Assembly (NCBI RefSeq): GCF_005484965.1
Contig: NZ_CP034036.1
Location: forward strand, 1,674,001 to 1,738,000
Length of the DNA stretch: 64,000 bases
Reading direction: 5' to 3'
Source of the DNA: Brenneria nigrifluens DSM 30175 = ATCC 13028
Lineage (GTDB): Bacteria > Pseudomonadota > Gammaproteobacteria > Enterobacterales > Enterobacteriaceae
Within the stretch, counting starts at the first letter, position 1. Each line of letters starts with the position of its first letter. The notes under the pieces were generated by a model. The model worked only from the letters and a program-made list of their open reading frames with translations, was not told the DNA's origin and ran no database searches. The position numbers and the translations under genes were made by a program. Shown piece after piece: positions 9,659 through 18,003 of the stretch.

Positions 9659-9683
9659 GTTATCCACTATTTCTGTGGATAAC
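9659..9683. promoter_or_regulatory. Inverted pair of DnaA boxes
   Basis: GTTATCCAC, seven bases, GTGGATAAC: a perfect 9-bp inverted repeat. The right arm reads TTATCCACA on the minus strand, the exact consensus DnaA box; the left arm reads TTATCCACT. The E. coli uvrB leader is known to bind DnaA, so this position is meaningful. A perfect palindromic pair is stronger than a chance box. Confidence 0.7.
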
Positions 9684-9979
9684 TGTGTGCATGAGCACTA
9701 GGAAAACTATGCCAGACGAGAGCTGACGCGGGTTTCCGTCGGGTTGACGTTATTCTCTGCTTTTTTTTAAATACCATTAAAATCATTATGTTATTTAAAA
9801 TCAAGCGCCTTGATTGCGCTTGGCGCCCGCTGACATAAATTAGTAATCAGGCGCTAGCGGCAGGTTACCAAAATTAGCCGTTTGGGGATAAAAAGTCGCT
9901 AACTTTTTCTGGTGGATCGGCAACCTTTATGCTAGCGAATCCATGCGTTGGTTAATCATTCAGCCAGGCGATAATTTTC

Positions 9980-10007
9980 TTGATGCTGTTTTTATATCCA
10001 GTATCAT
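9980..10007 (+). promoter_or_regulatory. uvrB SOS promoter with LexA box
   Basis: The 20-mer at 9984-10003 contains CTG, ten bases, CAG with T-rich interior (CTGTTTTTATATCCAG) and closely resembles the E. coli uvrB SOS box. It overlaps a promoter-like pair TTGATG (9980-9985) and TATCAT (10002-10007) with 16-base spacing, the arrangement of the E. coli uvrB P2 promoter. LexA binding here would repress uvrB until DNA damage. Confidence 0.88.
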
Positions 10008-10119
10008 GGCGGTGGTAAAGTCCGCGATTGCTTCCCATAATAACCTGAGGGTCAATAACGGCCGTTCAGTTCCATTCGCGCGTCATCCGATAGCCCATTC
10101 ATGAGTAACGTATTCGACT

Positions 10120-12129
10120 ATGAGTAAAGCATTCAAACTGAATTCCGAATTTAAGCCGGCGGGCGATCAGCCGGAAGCCATTCGTCGTTTAAAGGAAGGA
10201 TTGGAGGATGGGCTGGCGCATCAGACGCTGCTGGGGGTAACCGGATCGGGCAAAACCTTTACCATCGCCAATGTGATCGCCGACCTGAACCGTCCCACCA
10301 TGGTGCTGGCGCCCAATAAAACGCTGGCCGCCCAGCTTTACGGGGAAATGAAAGCCTTTTTCCCGGATAACGCGGTGGAGTATTTCGTCTCTTATTACGA
10401 CTACTATCAGCCGGAAGCCTACGTGCCGAGCTCCGATACCTTTATCGAGAAGGATGCGTCAGTCAACGAACATATCGAACAGATGCGACTCTCGGCCACC
10501 AAGGCGATGCTGGAGCGGCGGGATGTGGTTGTGGTCGCCTCGGTTTCCGCCATTTACGGCCTCGGGGATCCCGACCTATATCTGAAAATGATGCTGCATC
10601 TGACGCAGGGGATGATTATCGACCAGCGGGCGATTTTACGGCGCCTGGCGGAATTGCAGTATGCCCGTAACGATCAGGCGTTTCAGCGCGGCACCTTCCG
10701 CGTGCGCGGCGAGGTGATCGATATTTTCCCCGCCGAATCGGACGAGGTGGCCCTGCGCGTCGAACTGTTTGATGAAGAAGTGGAGCGGCTGTCGCTGTTT
10801 GACCCGCTGACCGGGCAGATTCTGCACACCGTGCCGCGTTATACCATTTATCCGAAAACGCACTACGTGACGCCGCGCGAGCGTATTTTGCAGGCGATGG
10901 AAGATATCAAGGTGGAGCTGGCCGATCGCCGCAGGATACTGCTGGCGAACGATAAGCTGGTGGAGGAGCAGCGGCTGAGCCAGCGCACCCAGTTCGATCT
11001 GGAAATGATGAACGAGCTGGGCTACTGCTCCGGCATCGAAAACTATTCGCGCTATCTGTCCGGGCGCGGCCCCGGCGAGCCGCCGCCGACCCTGTTCGAC
11101 TACCTGCCGGCCGACGGGCTGCTGGTGGTCGACGAGTCGCACGTCACCATTCCGCAGATAGGCGGTATGTATCGCGGCGACCGGGCGCGTAAGGAAACCC
11201 TGGTGGAGTACGGCTTCCGCCTGCCGTCGGCGCTGGACAACCGGCCGATGAAGTTTGAGGAATTCGAGGCGCTGGCGCCGCAGACCATTTACGTGTCGGC
11301 GACGCCGGGCAACTACGAGCTGGAAAAATCCGGCGGCGACGTGATCGATCAGGTGGTGCGTCCCACCGGCCTGCTGGACCCGGTGCTGGAGGTGCGGCCG
11401 GTGGCCACCCAGGTGGACGATCTGCTGTCGGAAATCCGTCTGCGCGCCGAGGTGAACGAGCGGGTGCTGGTCACCACGCTGACCAAGCGCATGGCGGAAG
11501 ATTTAACCGAATATCTGGAAGAGCACGGCGAACGGGTGCGTTATCTGCACTCGGATATCGATACCGTCGAACGGGTGGAGATTATCCGCGATCTGCGGCT
11601 GGGCGAATTCGATGTGCTGGTGGGCATTAACCTGTTGCGCGAAGGGCTGGATATGCCGGAAGTGTCGCTGGTGGCGATCCTCGACGCCGACAAGGAAGGC
11701 TTCCTGCGTTCCGAGCGCTCGCTGATTCAGACCATCGGCCGCGCGGCGCGTAACCTGAACGGCAAGGCGATTCTGTATGGCGATAGAATTACCCCCTCGA
11801 TGGCGCGGGCGATTAGCGAAACCGAGCGCCGCCGTGAGAAACAGCAGGCGTACAACCTGGAACACGGCATTGTGCCGCAGGGGTTGAACAAGAAAATCGC
11901 CGATATCCTGCAACTGGGGCAGCCGAGCAACAGAGGCAAAGGGCGCGGCAAGAAAGCCGCGGAGCCGGCGGCCGACTATCTGGCGCTGACGCCGAAAGCG
12001 CTGGAGCAGAAAATCCGCGAGCTGGAAAGCAGGATGATGACCCACGCGCAGAATCTGGAGTTTGAAGAAGCGGCCGGCCTGCGCGATCGGGTACAGGCGC
12101 TGCGCGCGCAGTTTATTGCGTTGTCCTGA
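10120..12129 (+). CDS. uvrB: UvrABC excinuclease subunit B
   Basis: Damage-verifying helicase-like subunit of nucleotide excision repair, loaded by UvrA and then binding UvrC. It has 669 residues. In order: Walker A GVTGSGKTFT near residue 39, the beta-hairpin region YYDYYQPEAYVPSSDTF near 92-115, DESHV Walker B, YVSATPG, the motif VI stretch QTIGRAARN, and the C-terminal UVR coiled hairpin EFEEAAGLRDRVQALR. No clear Shine-Dalgarno precedes the ATG, as is also the case in E. coli. It is SOS-regulated through the LexA box about 120 bases upstream. Confidence 0.98.
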   Translation: MSKAFKLNSEFKPAGDQPEAIRRLKEGLEDGLAHQTLLGVTGSGKTFTIANVIADLNRPTMVLAPNKTLAAQLYGEMKAFFPDNAVEYFVSYYDYYQPEAYVPSSDTFIEKDASVNEHIEQMRLSATKAMLERRDVVVVASVSAIYGLGDPDLYLKMMLHLTQGMIIDQRAILRRLAELQYARNDQAFQRGTFRVRGEVIDIFPAESDEVALRVELFDEEVERLSLFDPLTGQILHTVPRYTIYPKTHYVTPRERILQAMEDIKVELADRRRILLANDKLVEEQRLSQRTQFDLEMMNELGYCSGIENYSRYLSGRGPGEPPPTLFDYLPADGLLVVDESHVTIPQIGGMYRGDRARKETLVEYGFRLPSALDNRPMKFEEFEALAPQTIYVSATPGNYELEKSGGDVIDQVVRPTGLLDPVLEVRPVATQVDDLLSEIRLRAEVNERVLVTTLTKRMAEDLTEYLEEHGERVRYLHSDIDTVERVEIIRDLRLGEFDVLVGINLLREGLDMPEVSLVAILDADKEGFLRSERSLIQTIGRAARNLNGKAILYGDRITPSMARAISETERRREKQQAYNLEHGIVPQGLNKKIADILQLGQPSNRGKGRGKKAAEPAADYLALTPKALEQKIRELESRMMTHAQNLEFEEAAGLRDRVQALRAQFIALS

Positions 12130-12164
12130 TGGATGATGCGAGCAGAAAGTTTTGAGGGATCGTT

Positions 12165-12347
12165 ATGGATGTTGCTATACCGGGTGTAGATGTCTTGTTT
12201 GTTGCAGGTTTTGGCCCCATCGTAAAATCAGCTCCGGCCAGCTATAGGCTCTACGTTGACACGCTGGGCCTGCCGTTAAAGCCGCTGGAGGGCAATAGTG
12301 ATTATTTGACCACGGATAAGCTGGTCGGCGTGACCCATACGCCCTGA
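12165..12347 (+). pseudogene. VOC (glyoxalase/bleomycin-resistance) protein remnant
   Basis: A 60-codon frame reads MDVAIPGVDVLFVAGFGPIV through SDYLTTDKLVGVTHTP and then stops. The start is the N-terminus of a roughly 145-residue VOC family protein. LVGVTHTP looks like the extreme C-terminus of the same family, which usually continues WLR; the bases after the TGA here read LRDGKS in frame. I infer an internal deletion joining the first third to the last few codons, plus a Trp-to-stop change. It lies directly after uvrB. Confidence 0.6.
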
Positions 12348-12430
12348 CTGCGCGATGGAAAATCTGACGCATAACGAATCTCACCCGTAGCCGCCGCTGC
12401 ATTTCCATCTACGTAAGCAATCGCAGGAGA

Positions 12431-13945
12431 TTAAGACGTATTGCGTTTTTCCGCCTCTGAGCGCACGCGCCGGGTTGCTTCCTGTTTCAGCGTCTGGCGA
12501 TCGATTTTGTTGGTGCCGGCCAGCGGAAAACGCTCGAGCAGCCAGATATGGCGCGGATGCAGATAGGCCGCGCCCTCGCGCAGCGTAAAGGCTTTAAGCT
12601 CCTCGACGCCGACCTGTTTGCCGGGACGCAGCACCACCCAGGCCGTGGGTTTATGGCCTTTAATCTCGTCGGCGACCGGCACCACGCAGGCCTGCTGCAC
12701 CGCCGGGTGGCGTTCCAGCAGATGCTCCACTTCGCTCGGATAGATATTTTCCCCGCCGCAGACGAACATATCGTCATAACGGCCGATAAAGGTGTAGAAC
12801 CCTTGATCGTCCTGACGGAACACGTCGCCGGTAATGTAATAGCCGTCCGGCGTGAAAGGGGCAATATCCGGCCGTTGGTGGTAGCCGAGCATCAGCGCCG
12901 GGCTTTTCAGCTCCAGCACGCCGCGGCGGGAAAGCTCTCCGTCTTCGCCGCGCAGCCGCAGCTCAACCTGCGGATGCGGGTAGCCGGCGGCCAGCGGCGG
13001 CAGCGGGCGCCCTTGCGGATGCGGGCCGAACACCACCGGCCCGCCCTCGGTGGTGCCGTAGGCGTTGATAATCCGCGCCTGCGGCAACAGCCGGCGGATC
13101 TGGCTTATCAGGCTGGCGCTCACCGGCGCCGACCCCATGCGCACCGCCCGCACGCAGGATAGATCGCTTTGCGCCAGCAGAGCTTTTTCCCGCAGCATCA
13201 TGGCGATCATCGGCGGCACCGCCGTCAGCCAGCTACAGCGATGGTGGTGAATGGCGCGAATATAGTCCGCGGCGCTGAACTGCGGCAGGATCACGGCGGT
13301 GACGCGGCTTGCCAGCGCCAGCAGGATCAGCGCCAGCGCGTTCATATGGTAAAACGGGGCGGCGATAAGCACCCGTTCATCATGCAGTTCCCGCGCCGCC
13401 AGACGCGTCTCTATCACCCACAGATGGCTGTGGTGGCTCAGTTTGACCCCTTTGGGCACGCCGCTGGAGCCGGAGGTATACAGCAGCAGCGCCACGTCCT
13501 TCGGGCCGGCCTGCCAGGGCGTCAGCGGGCCGGGGTCGCTAAATGCCGTCATGGCGTCGTCGTCAAAAGGGATATGCGGCGGCGGGTTGGCGAGGCGCGC
13601 CAGCTGCGCGCCGTCGCCGAACAGAAAGAGGGCGCCGCTGTCCTGCAAAATATGCTCGATGGCGGCGACCGGCAGTTTGATATTGATGGGCACCGCCACC
13701 AGCCCGGCGCGCAGGATCCCCAGCAGCGCGGCGACATAGTGCGTCGAGTTGAGCGCCAGAATGGCGACCTTGCTGCCGGGGGGAAATCCGCGCGCCAGCA
13801 GGGCGCGTCCGATGGCGTTGGCCTGCGCGTCGAGCCGGGCATAGCTGAGCGCCTGCGCAGGCTGCCCGACGCGCGGCGCAATCAGCGCGGGCTGCTCGCC
13901 GTCGCGGCGTTCGGTAAACAGTACGCCAAGATTACGACCGTTCAT
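12431..13945 (-). CDS. Class I adenylate-forming acyl-CoA synthetase
   Basis: ATP-dependent ligase that activates an organic acid through an acyl-AMP, usually to a CoA thioester. It has 504 residues. Seen: the P-loop-like LLYTSGSSGVPKGVKLSH near residue 155, the core motif NAYGTTEGGPV, ITGDVFRQDDQGF, the hinge GRYDDMFVCGGENIYPSEVE, and the C-terminal catalytic lysine in TNKIDRQTL. The substrate cannot be read from sequence. It is the last gene of the eight-gene GntR operon, overlapping the VOC gene by four bases, so the acid or its precursor is probably what the upstream ABC system imports. Confidence 0.85.
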   Translation of the reverse strand: MNGRNLGVLFTERRDGEQPALIAPRVGQPAQALSYARLDAQANAIGRALLARGFPPGSKVAILALNSTHYVAALLGILRAGLVAVPINIKLPVAAIEHILQDSGALFLFGDGAQLARLANPPPHIPFDDDAMTAFSDPGPLTPWQAGPKDVALLLYTSGSSGVPKGVKLSHHSHLWVIETRLAARELHDERVLIAAPFYHMNALALILLALASRVTAVILPQFSAADYIRAIHHHRCSWLTAVPPMIAMMLREKALLAQSDLSCVRAVRMGSAPVSASLISQIRRLLPQARIINAYGTTEGGPVVFGPHPQGRPLPPLAAGYPHPQVELRLRGEDGELSRRGVLELKSPALMLGYHQRPDIAPFTPDGYYITGDVFRQDDQGFYTFIGRYDDMFVCGGENIYPSEVEHLLERHPAVQQACVVPVADEIKGHKPTAWVVLRPGKQVGVEELKAFTLREGAAYLHPRHIWLLERFPLAGTNKIDRQTLKQEATRRVRSEAEKRNTS

Positions 13946-14730
13946 GGCAGAAACTCGAACAGGCTATTGAACGCCGGCAGCGCCACCAGCAGGCGTTGCG
14001 GCTGTTCGCTGAGCGGCAGATCGAGCGCGCGGGCCCGGTCGGCGAGCAGCTTGCGGTCGCCGCCGTGCAGGCGCAGCGCGGCAAACCGGCTTTTACGCGC
14101 CGGGTCCGGTTGCAGCAGATGCTGATAGTGCCGGGCGAAAGCGTCGTGATGCAGGAAAGCCAGTGCAAAACCCGGCGCCAGCGCGCCCAACGCCTGATAG
14201 TCGCCGGCCAGCGCTGCGGGATCGTCGCCGACCACCGTCAGCTGGCTGATGCGCGTCACGCCGTTGCGATGCCGCAGCCACTCATCGCGCCACACCAGCT
14301 CCGGCGTGTGATGCTGGCAGAAATAGATCCGCCCGGCGCTGAAACTGCCCGCCGCCAGATGCACCGTGCTAAAGCGCGCCTGCTGCCGCTGCCCGTCGAT
14401 ATCCACCGGGCGGGAGAAGGTGCGCACGGGCTGCGCGGCAAAGCCGGCCTGGCGGATCGCCTGCGCGCTGGCGGCGATATCCTGACTGGCGAACACCAGC
14501 CCGTCGAGGCCGGGCGGGCCGTCCAGCAGTTCCCGGCGCTGCACCGGCTCGCCGGGCGGCAGGCCGAGAATTTCCAGATAGTGGCGCTCGAAGATAATCA
14601 GATGGTTAATCGACCCCATGGAGTGATAGCCGCGCGGCGTCAGAGTGAACCCCAGTTGCTCCAGTAACGATGCGGCGCGATCGGTCTCGAATTGTGCGTT
14701 AAGCACCACATGGTCGAGAGAGAGAGACAT
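13942..14730 (-). CDS. VOC-superfamily protein (glyoxalase-like domain)
   Basis: A 262-residue protein opening with LDHVVLNAQFETDRAASLL, the beta-alpha start of a vicinal-oxygen-chelate module; the central part contains a second, related half. It resembles the glyoxalase-like (Glyoxalase_3) group, whose members are mostly uncharacterised and often sit in catabolic operons. A GAGGAG ribosome-binding site lies six bases before the ATG, inside the thioesterase 3' end. Reaction unknown; possibilities are an isomerase, an epimerase or a ring-cleavage-like metal enzyme. Confidence 0.7.
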   Translation of the reverse strand: MSLSLDHVVLNAQFETDRAASLLEQLGFTLTPRGYHSMGSINHLIIFERHYLEILGLPPGEPVQRRELLDGPPGLDGLVFASQDIAASAQAIRQAGFAAQPVRTFSRPVDIDGQRQQARFSTVHLAAGSFSAGRIYFCQHHTPELVWRDEWLRHRNGVTRISQLTVVGDDPAALAGDYQALGALAPGFALAFLHHDAFARHYQHLLQPDPARKSRFAALRLHGGDRKLLADRARALDLPLSEQPQRLLVALPAFNSLFEFLP

Positions 14731-14740
14731 GGCCGGCTCC

Positions 14741-15157
14741 TCAGGCGGTGGCGGTGGAATAGAGGCCGCGTCCGCTGGCGACCAGACGCCCCTCGCTGTC
14801 GAACACGTCGGCTTCGGCGCAGGAGACCTGTTTACCGCTTTTGATCACCCGGCCGCGGGCGGTGAGATCGCCGCGCGCCGGACGGTGGTAATCCACATGC
14901 AGATTCAGCGTCGGCACCCCCCGGCCGGTAAAGGCCACCAACGCCCAGTCGGCGGCCAGATCGATCAGCGCGGCGAGGATACCGCCGTGGGTATATCCTC
15001 CGGCGGCGTTGACCACCCATTCTGCGCGCCAGCGCGCGGTTAATTCGATTTCCCCCTCTCCCAAGGCGGTCACCTGCAGACCGAGCCATTGGTGATAAGG
15101 CCCTTGTAGCAAACGCGCCTGCACATCGGCGGCGCTCAGCGGTGTGGATTCAGCCAT
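14741..15157 (-). CDS. PaaI-type hotdog-fold thioesterase
   Basis: Acyl-CoA thioesterase of the PaaI/YdiI type, 138 residues, a single hotdog domain. The signature VNAAGGYTHGGILAALIDLAA with the HGG turn and the catalytic acid on the following helix is clear near residues 45-65. I start at the second ATG (15157, MAEST) because AAAGG sits eight bases before it but only two before the first ATG. It lies ten bases before the VOC gene and 32 after the oxidoreductase. It may release the CoA product made in this pathway or rescue stalled CoA esters. Confidence 0.82.
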   Translation of the reverse strand: MAESTPLSAADVQARLLQGPYHQWLGLQVTALGEGEIELTARWRAEWVVNAAGGYTHGGILAALIDLAADWALVAFTGRGVPTLNLHVDYHRPARGDLTARGRVIKSGKQVSCAEADVFDSEGRLVASGRGLYSTATA

Positions 15158-15189
15158 TAGCATTACCTTTTATCGTGATGATGTTGTTT

Positions 15190-16206
15190 TCAGGGCGTGA
15201 CGATAACCTTGCCCAGCACTTCGCGATCGCGGATAAGCCGCAGCCCTTCCGCGGCCTGTTCCAGCGGCAGGACGCGGTCAATCAGCGGATCGATTTCGCC
15301 GCGCGCCACCATCTCCAGCAGGGCGGAGAGGTTGTCGGCGTAGAAACTGTTGGAGCCTTTGACCGTCAGCTCGAAGCTCCAGATATAGCGCAGATCTTCC
15401 TGCGGGTCGTAACCGGCGGTGGCGCCGCACACCAGCAGCGTTCCGCCGCGTTTCAGGCAGCGCAGCGACGGACGCCAGGTCTCGCCGCCGGTGAAGTTGA
15501 TCACCACGTCGACGCCCCCTTCATAAGTGCGGCGCTGCGGTTTGCCGTAGGCGGAGATGGCCCATTTGGCAAAATCGGTTTCCCGGTAGTTGACCACCTG
15601 GTCCGCCCCCAGCGCTCTGAGCGCCTCGGCTTTTTCCGCGCTGCCGGCGCAGGCGATAACCTCCGCCCCCAGCCGCTTGGCCAGCACCACGCAGGCGCTG
15701 CCCACGCCGCCGCTGGCGCCGAGGATCAGCACCCGGTCGCCGGCTTTAATGGTGTTGTGGGTGACCAGCATACGGTGCGCGGTGCCGTAAGCCACCGGCA
15801 GGGCCGCCGCCTGCGCAAAGCTGACCTTGTCCGGCAGGGGGATAAGCTGGGCGGCGTCCGCCAGCGCATATTCCGCCATGCCGCCGTCGATCATCTCGCC
15901 CATCAGCCCCACGGCCGGTTTCAGCGGATTGACCAGTATGCGATCGCCGATTTTCCAGCCGTCGACCCCCTCGCCGACGGCGCTGATTGTTCCGGCCAAA
16001 TCCAGGCCGGGCACCACCGGCAGCGGAATGGTAATGCCCGGCATCCCGCGTACGGTAAACACATCGTGATAGTTAAACGATGCCGCCCCGACGCGAATTA
16101 CCACGTGGCCGGGCTGCGCCGTCGGTCGCGGATGATTATCGATTACCCGCAGCCGATCGAGGTCGCCGTGCTGCGTCAGTACCAGTGCTTTCATGGTGTC
16201 GCTCAC
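15190..16206 (-). CDS. Zinc-independent medium-chain oxidoreductase (quinone oxidoreductase type)
   Basis: NAD(P)H-dependent MDR-superfamily oxidoreductase, 338 residues. The N-terminal GroES-like domain has SFNYHDVFTVRG where zinc alcohol dehydrogenases have a catalytic cysteine, and no four-cysteine structural zinc lobe is present, so it should be quinone-oxidoreductase or enoyl-reductase-like. The cofactor motif is GASGGVGSACVVLA near residue 165. I start at the GTG at 16206 (VSDTMKAL), seven bases after AGGAG; the usual family Met lies four codons later. It is fifth in the GntR operon. Confidence 0.82.
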   Translation of the reverse strand: MSDTMKALVLTQHGDLDRLRVIDNHPRPTAQPGHVVIRVGAASFNYHDVFTVRGMPGITIPLPVVPGLDLAGTISAVGEGVDGWKIGDRILVNPLKPAVGLMGEMIDGGMAEYALADAAQLIPLPDKVSFAQAAALPVAYGTAHRMLVTHNTIKAGDRVLILGASGGVGSACVVLAKRLGAEVIACAGSAEKAEALRALGADQVVNYRETDFAKWAISAYGKPQRRTYEGGVDVVINFTGGETWRPSLRCLKRGGTLLVCGATAGYDPQEDLRYIWSFELTVKGSNSFYADNLSALLEMVARGEIDPLIDRVLPLEQAAEGLRLIRDREVLGKVIVTP

Positions 16207-16231
16207 AAGTTGTCTCCTGTTGGGCTGGCGG

Positions 16232-17224
16232 TTATTCGGCCAGCGGGGGGATGGATTTCGACTTCTGATAGGGGCCGGTGACAAACAGGCCGTCGCTGAG
16301 ATCTCCCTTGATGGCGCCGCTTTCAACGAACACCTTATGCTGCAATTTCAAGGTATCGATATCAGCCTGCTCGAACGAAACCCGGTTCATGCTCTCCCAG
16401 CGGCTGACGTAGACTTCGGCGTCTTTTTGCGGCAGGTTGGCTTTTTTCTGCAGGATCTTCACTACCTCATCAGGATGCGCCCGTCCCCAGGCCAGGGTGT
16501 CGCGCAGCGAGGCGATCACCCGGGCCACGGTATCCGGCTGTTTATCGATCAGCTCGCTGCGCACCGCGCCGATGCCGATATAGGGAACGGCGTCGCTGTG
16601 GGTGAGCTTGCGCCACTCATCGGCAAAGCTGCCCAGGGGTTTGACATGCAGCTCATCCAACTGGGCGATGGTCACCGAGCGCAGCGCGGCGGCATCCACC
16701 TGCTTCTGCGCCAGGAACTGCGCCAGCCGCGATTCGTTGCCGCCCACCAGCGAGAAATCCGCCGCTTTGATGTCGTAGTTGCCGGCCAGAATGGCGCCGG
16801 CGATCACCGCCACCGACGAGCCCGCCGGGGACATGCCGATCTTTTTGCCCTTCAGTTGGGAAAGCTGGGTGATGGGAGAATCGCTCGGCACCACAAACTG
16901 CACGTCGGCGGGCTGGGTGGCGGCAAAGATTTTTACCGGCACCCCCTCGGCGGCGGTGCTGAGGATGCCGGCCAGCGGCGCGCCGAACGCCAGATCGATG
17001 GAGCCGGAAGCCAGCGCTTTTACCGGCGCGTTGACGTCCGGGAAGTGGATAAACTCGGCGTCGATGCCGTGACGGGCGAGAAAATCGGTGCTTTCCAGCA
17101 CCGCGCCATAGCCGAGGCTGACGCCGCTGGTCCAGTAGCCGATGCGGACTTTTTCCGCCGCAGCGAGATTTTGGGCAAACAGCGCCCCGGCGACCATCAG
17201 GGCCGCTGCAATGATATTTTTCAT
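16232..17224 (-). CDS. ABC transporter substrate-binding protein (NitT/TauT, SsuA-like)
   Basis: Periplasmic ligand-binding protein, 330 residues, with a signal peptide (MKNIIAAALMVAGALFAQ followed by NLAAA). The fold is the NMT1/SsuA type seen in sulfonate, nitrate, thiamine-precursor and aromatic-acid importers: RIGYWTSGVSLGYGAVLES at the N-terminus and GKKIGMSPAGSSVAVIAGA in the middle. The ligand is unknown, but the adjacent CoA ligase argues for a carboxylate. AGGAA precedes the ATG. Four bases separate it from the permease gene. Confidence 0.88.
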   Translation of the reverse strand: MKNIIAAALMVAGALFAQNLAAAEKVRIGYWTSGVSLGYGAVLESTDFLARHGIDAEFIHFPDVNAPVKALASGSIDLAFGAPLAGILSTAAEGVPVKIFAATQPADVQFVVPSDSPITQLSQLKGKKIGMSPAGSSVAVIAGAILAGNYDIKAADFSLVGGNESRLAQFLAQKQVDAAALRSVTIAQLDELHVKPLGSFADEWRKLTHSDAVPYIGIGAVRSELIDKQPDTVARVIASLRDTLAWGRAHPDEVVKILQKKANLPQKDAEVYVSRWESMNRVSFEQADIDTLKLQHKVFVESGAIKGDLSDGLFVTGPYQKSKSIPPLAE

Positions 17225-17228
17225 GGCG

Positions 17229-18002
17229 TTATTCCTGTGTGAGTTGTTTCCAGCGGAACAGACGGCGTTCCAGCGGTTTCAGAATGCCGCTCTCAAGCAG
17301 CAGCATGAGCGCGACCAACAGCACCGTCCAGGCGAACACCTGATCGGTTTGCACCAGATCGCCGGCCTGCCGCAGGCGATAGCCGATGCCGTTTGACGAC
17401 CCCAGCGTTTCGGCCACCAGCGATACGCGCCAGCCGAAGCCGAAAGCCAGACGGGCGCCGGAGAAGAAATAGGGCAGAATGGTGGGCAGGTAGATTTTCA
17501 GCAGCGTCTGCCAGCGGTTCATGCGGAAACTGCGCGCCAGCTCGACGTACTGGGATTCCACCGTCTGCGCCCCTTGCCAGACGTTGGTCAGGATCAGCGG
17601 CATGGCGGTCATAAACACCACGAACACCGTGGTGGCGTTGGAGATGCCGAACCAGATGATGGCGAAGATGGCCCAGATGGCCGACGACACGCTGTTAAAC
17701 ACCGCCAGCAGCGGTTCGAAGAACTGCGCCAGACGACGGCTGGCCCCCAGCGCCAGCCCCAGCGGGGTGCCGACCAGGGTGGCGAAGGCGAAGCCCATCG
17801 CCACGCGGGAGAGGGTAACGCCGATGTCGTTGAGCAGCGTGCCGTTATGCCACAGCAGTTGCAGCGCCAGCCAGGTTTTTTGCGGGCCGGGCAGGATAAA
17901 GGCCGGCATCTGCAGGGCCGCCAGCCACCAGATAAGCAGAAACAGCAGCAACAGGGACAGGCGTTGCAAGAGCAGCGTCGACAGCGAACGGGCACGGGAC
18001 AT
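17229..18002 (-). CDS. ABC transporter permease (SsuC/TauC-like)
   Basis: Inner-membrane permease, 257 residues with six hydrophobic segments and the cytoplasmic EAA loop ELARSFRMNRWQTLLKIYLP. I start at the ATG at 18002 (MSRARSLST), which follows GGAG within the ATPase 3' end and leaves one base between the ATPase stop and this start; an upstream in-frame extension to 18080 lies wholly inside the ATPase gene. It forms the importer with the ATPase before it and the binding protein after it. Confidence 0.88.
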   Translation of the reverse strand: MSRARSLSTLLLQRLSLLLLFLLIWWLAALQMPAFILPGPQKTWLALQLLWHNGTLLNDIGVTLSRVAMGFAFATLVGTPLGLALGASRRLAQFFEPLLAVFNSVSSAIWAIFAIIWFGISNATTVFVVFMTAMPLILTNVWQGAQTVESQYVELARSFRMNRWQTLLKIYLPTILPYFFSGARLAFGFGWRVSLVAETLGSSNGIGYRLRQAGDLVQTDQVFAWTVLLVALMLLLESGILKPLERRLFRWKQLTQE

Positions 18003-18003
18003 A

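Larger units (their letters stand above)
9383..10119. other. Long bioD-uvrB intergenic region
   Basis: A 737-base stretch with no convincing gene on either strand. It is notably richer in A+T than its neighbours. It holds a DnaA-box palindrome (9659-9683), a LexA box overlapping a sigma70-like promoter (9980-10007), and an eight-codon open frame, MSNVFDYE (10101-10127), that overlaps the uvrB start in another frame. The remainder shows nothing I can name. Confidence 0.6.

Noticed and set aside
15142..16281. A 379-codon plus-strand frame opposite the oxidoreductase
   Set aside because: It is the shadow of the MDR gene, which has clear cofactor motifs and operon context on the other strand.
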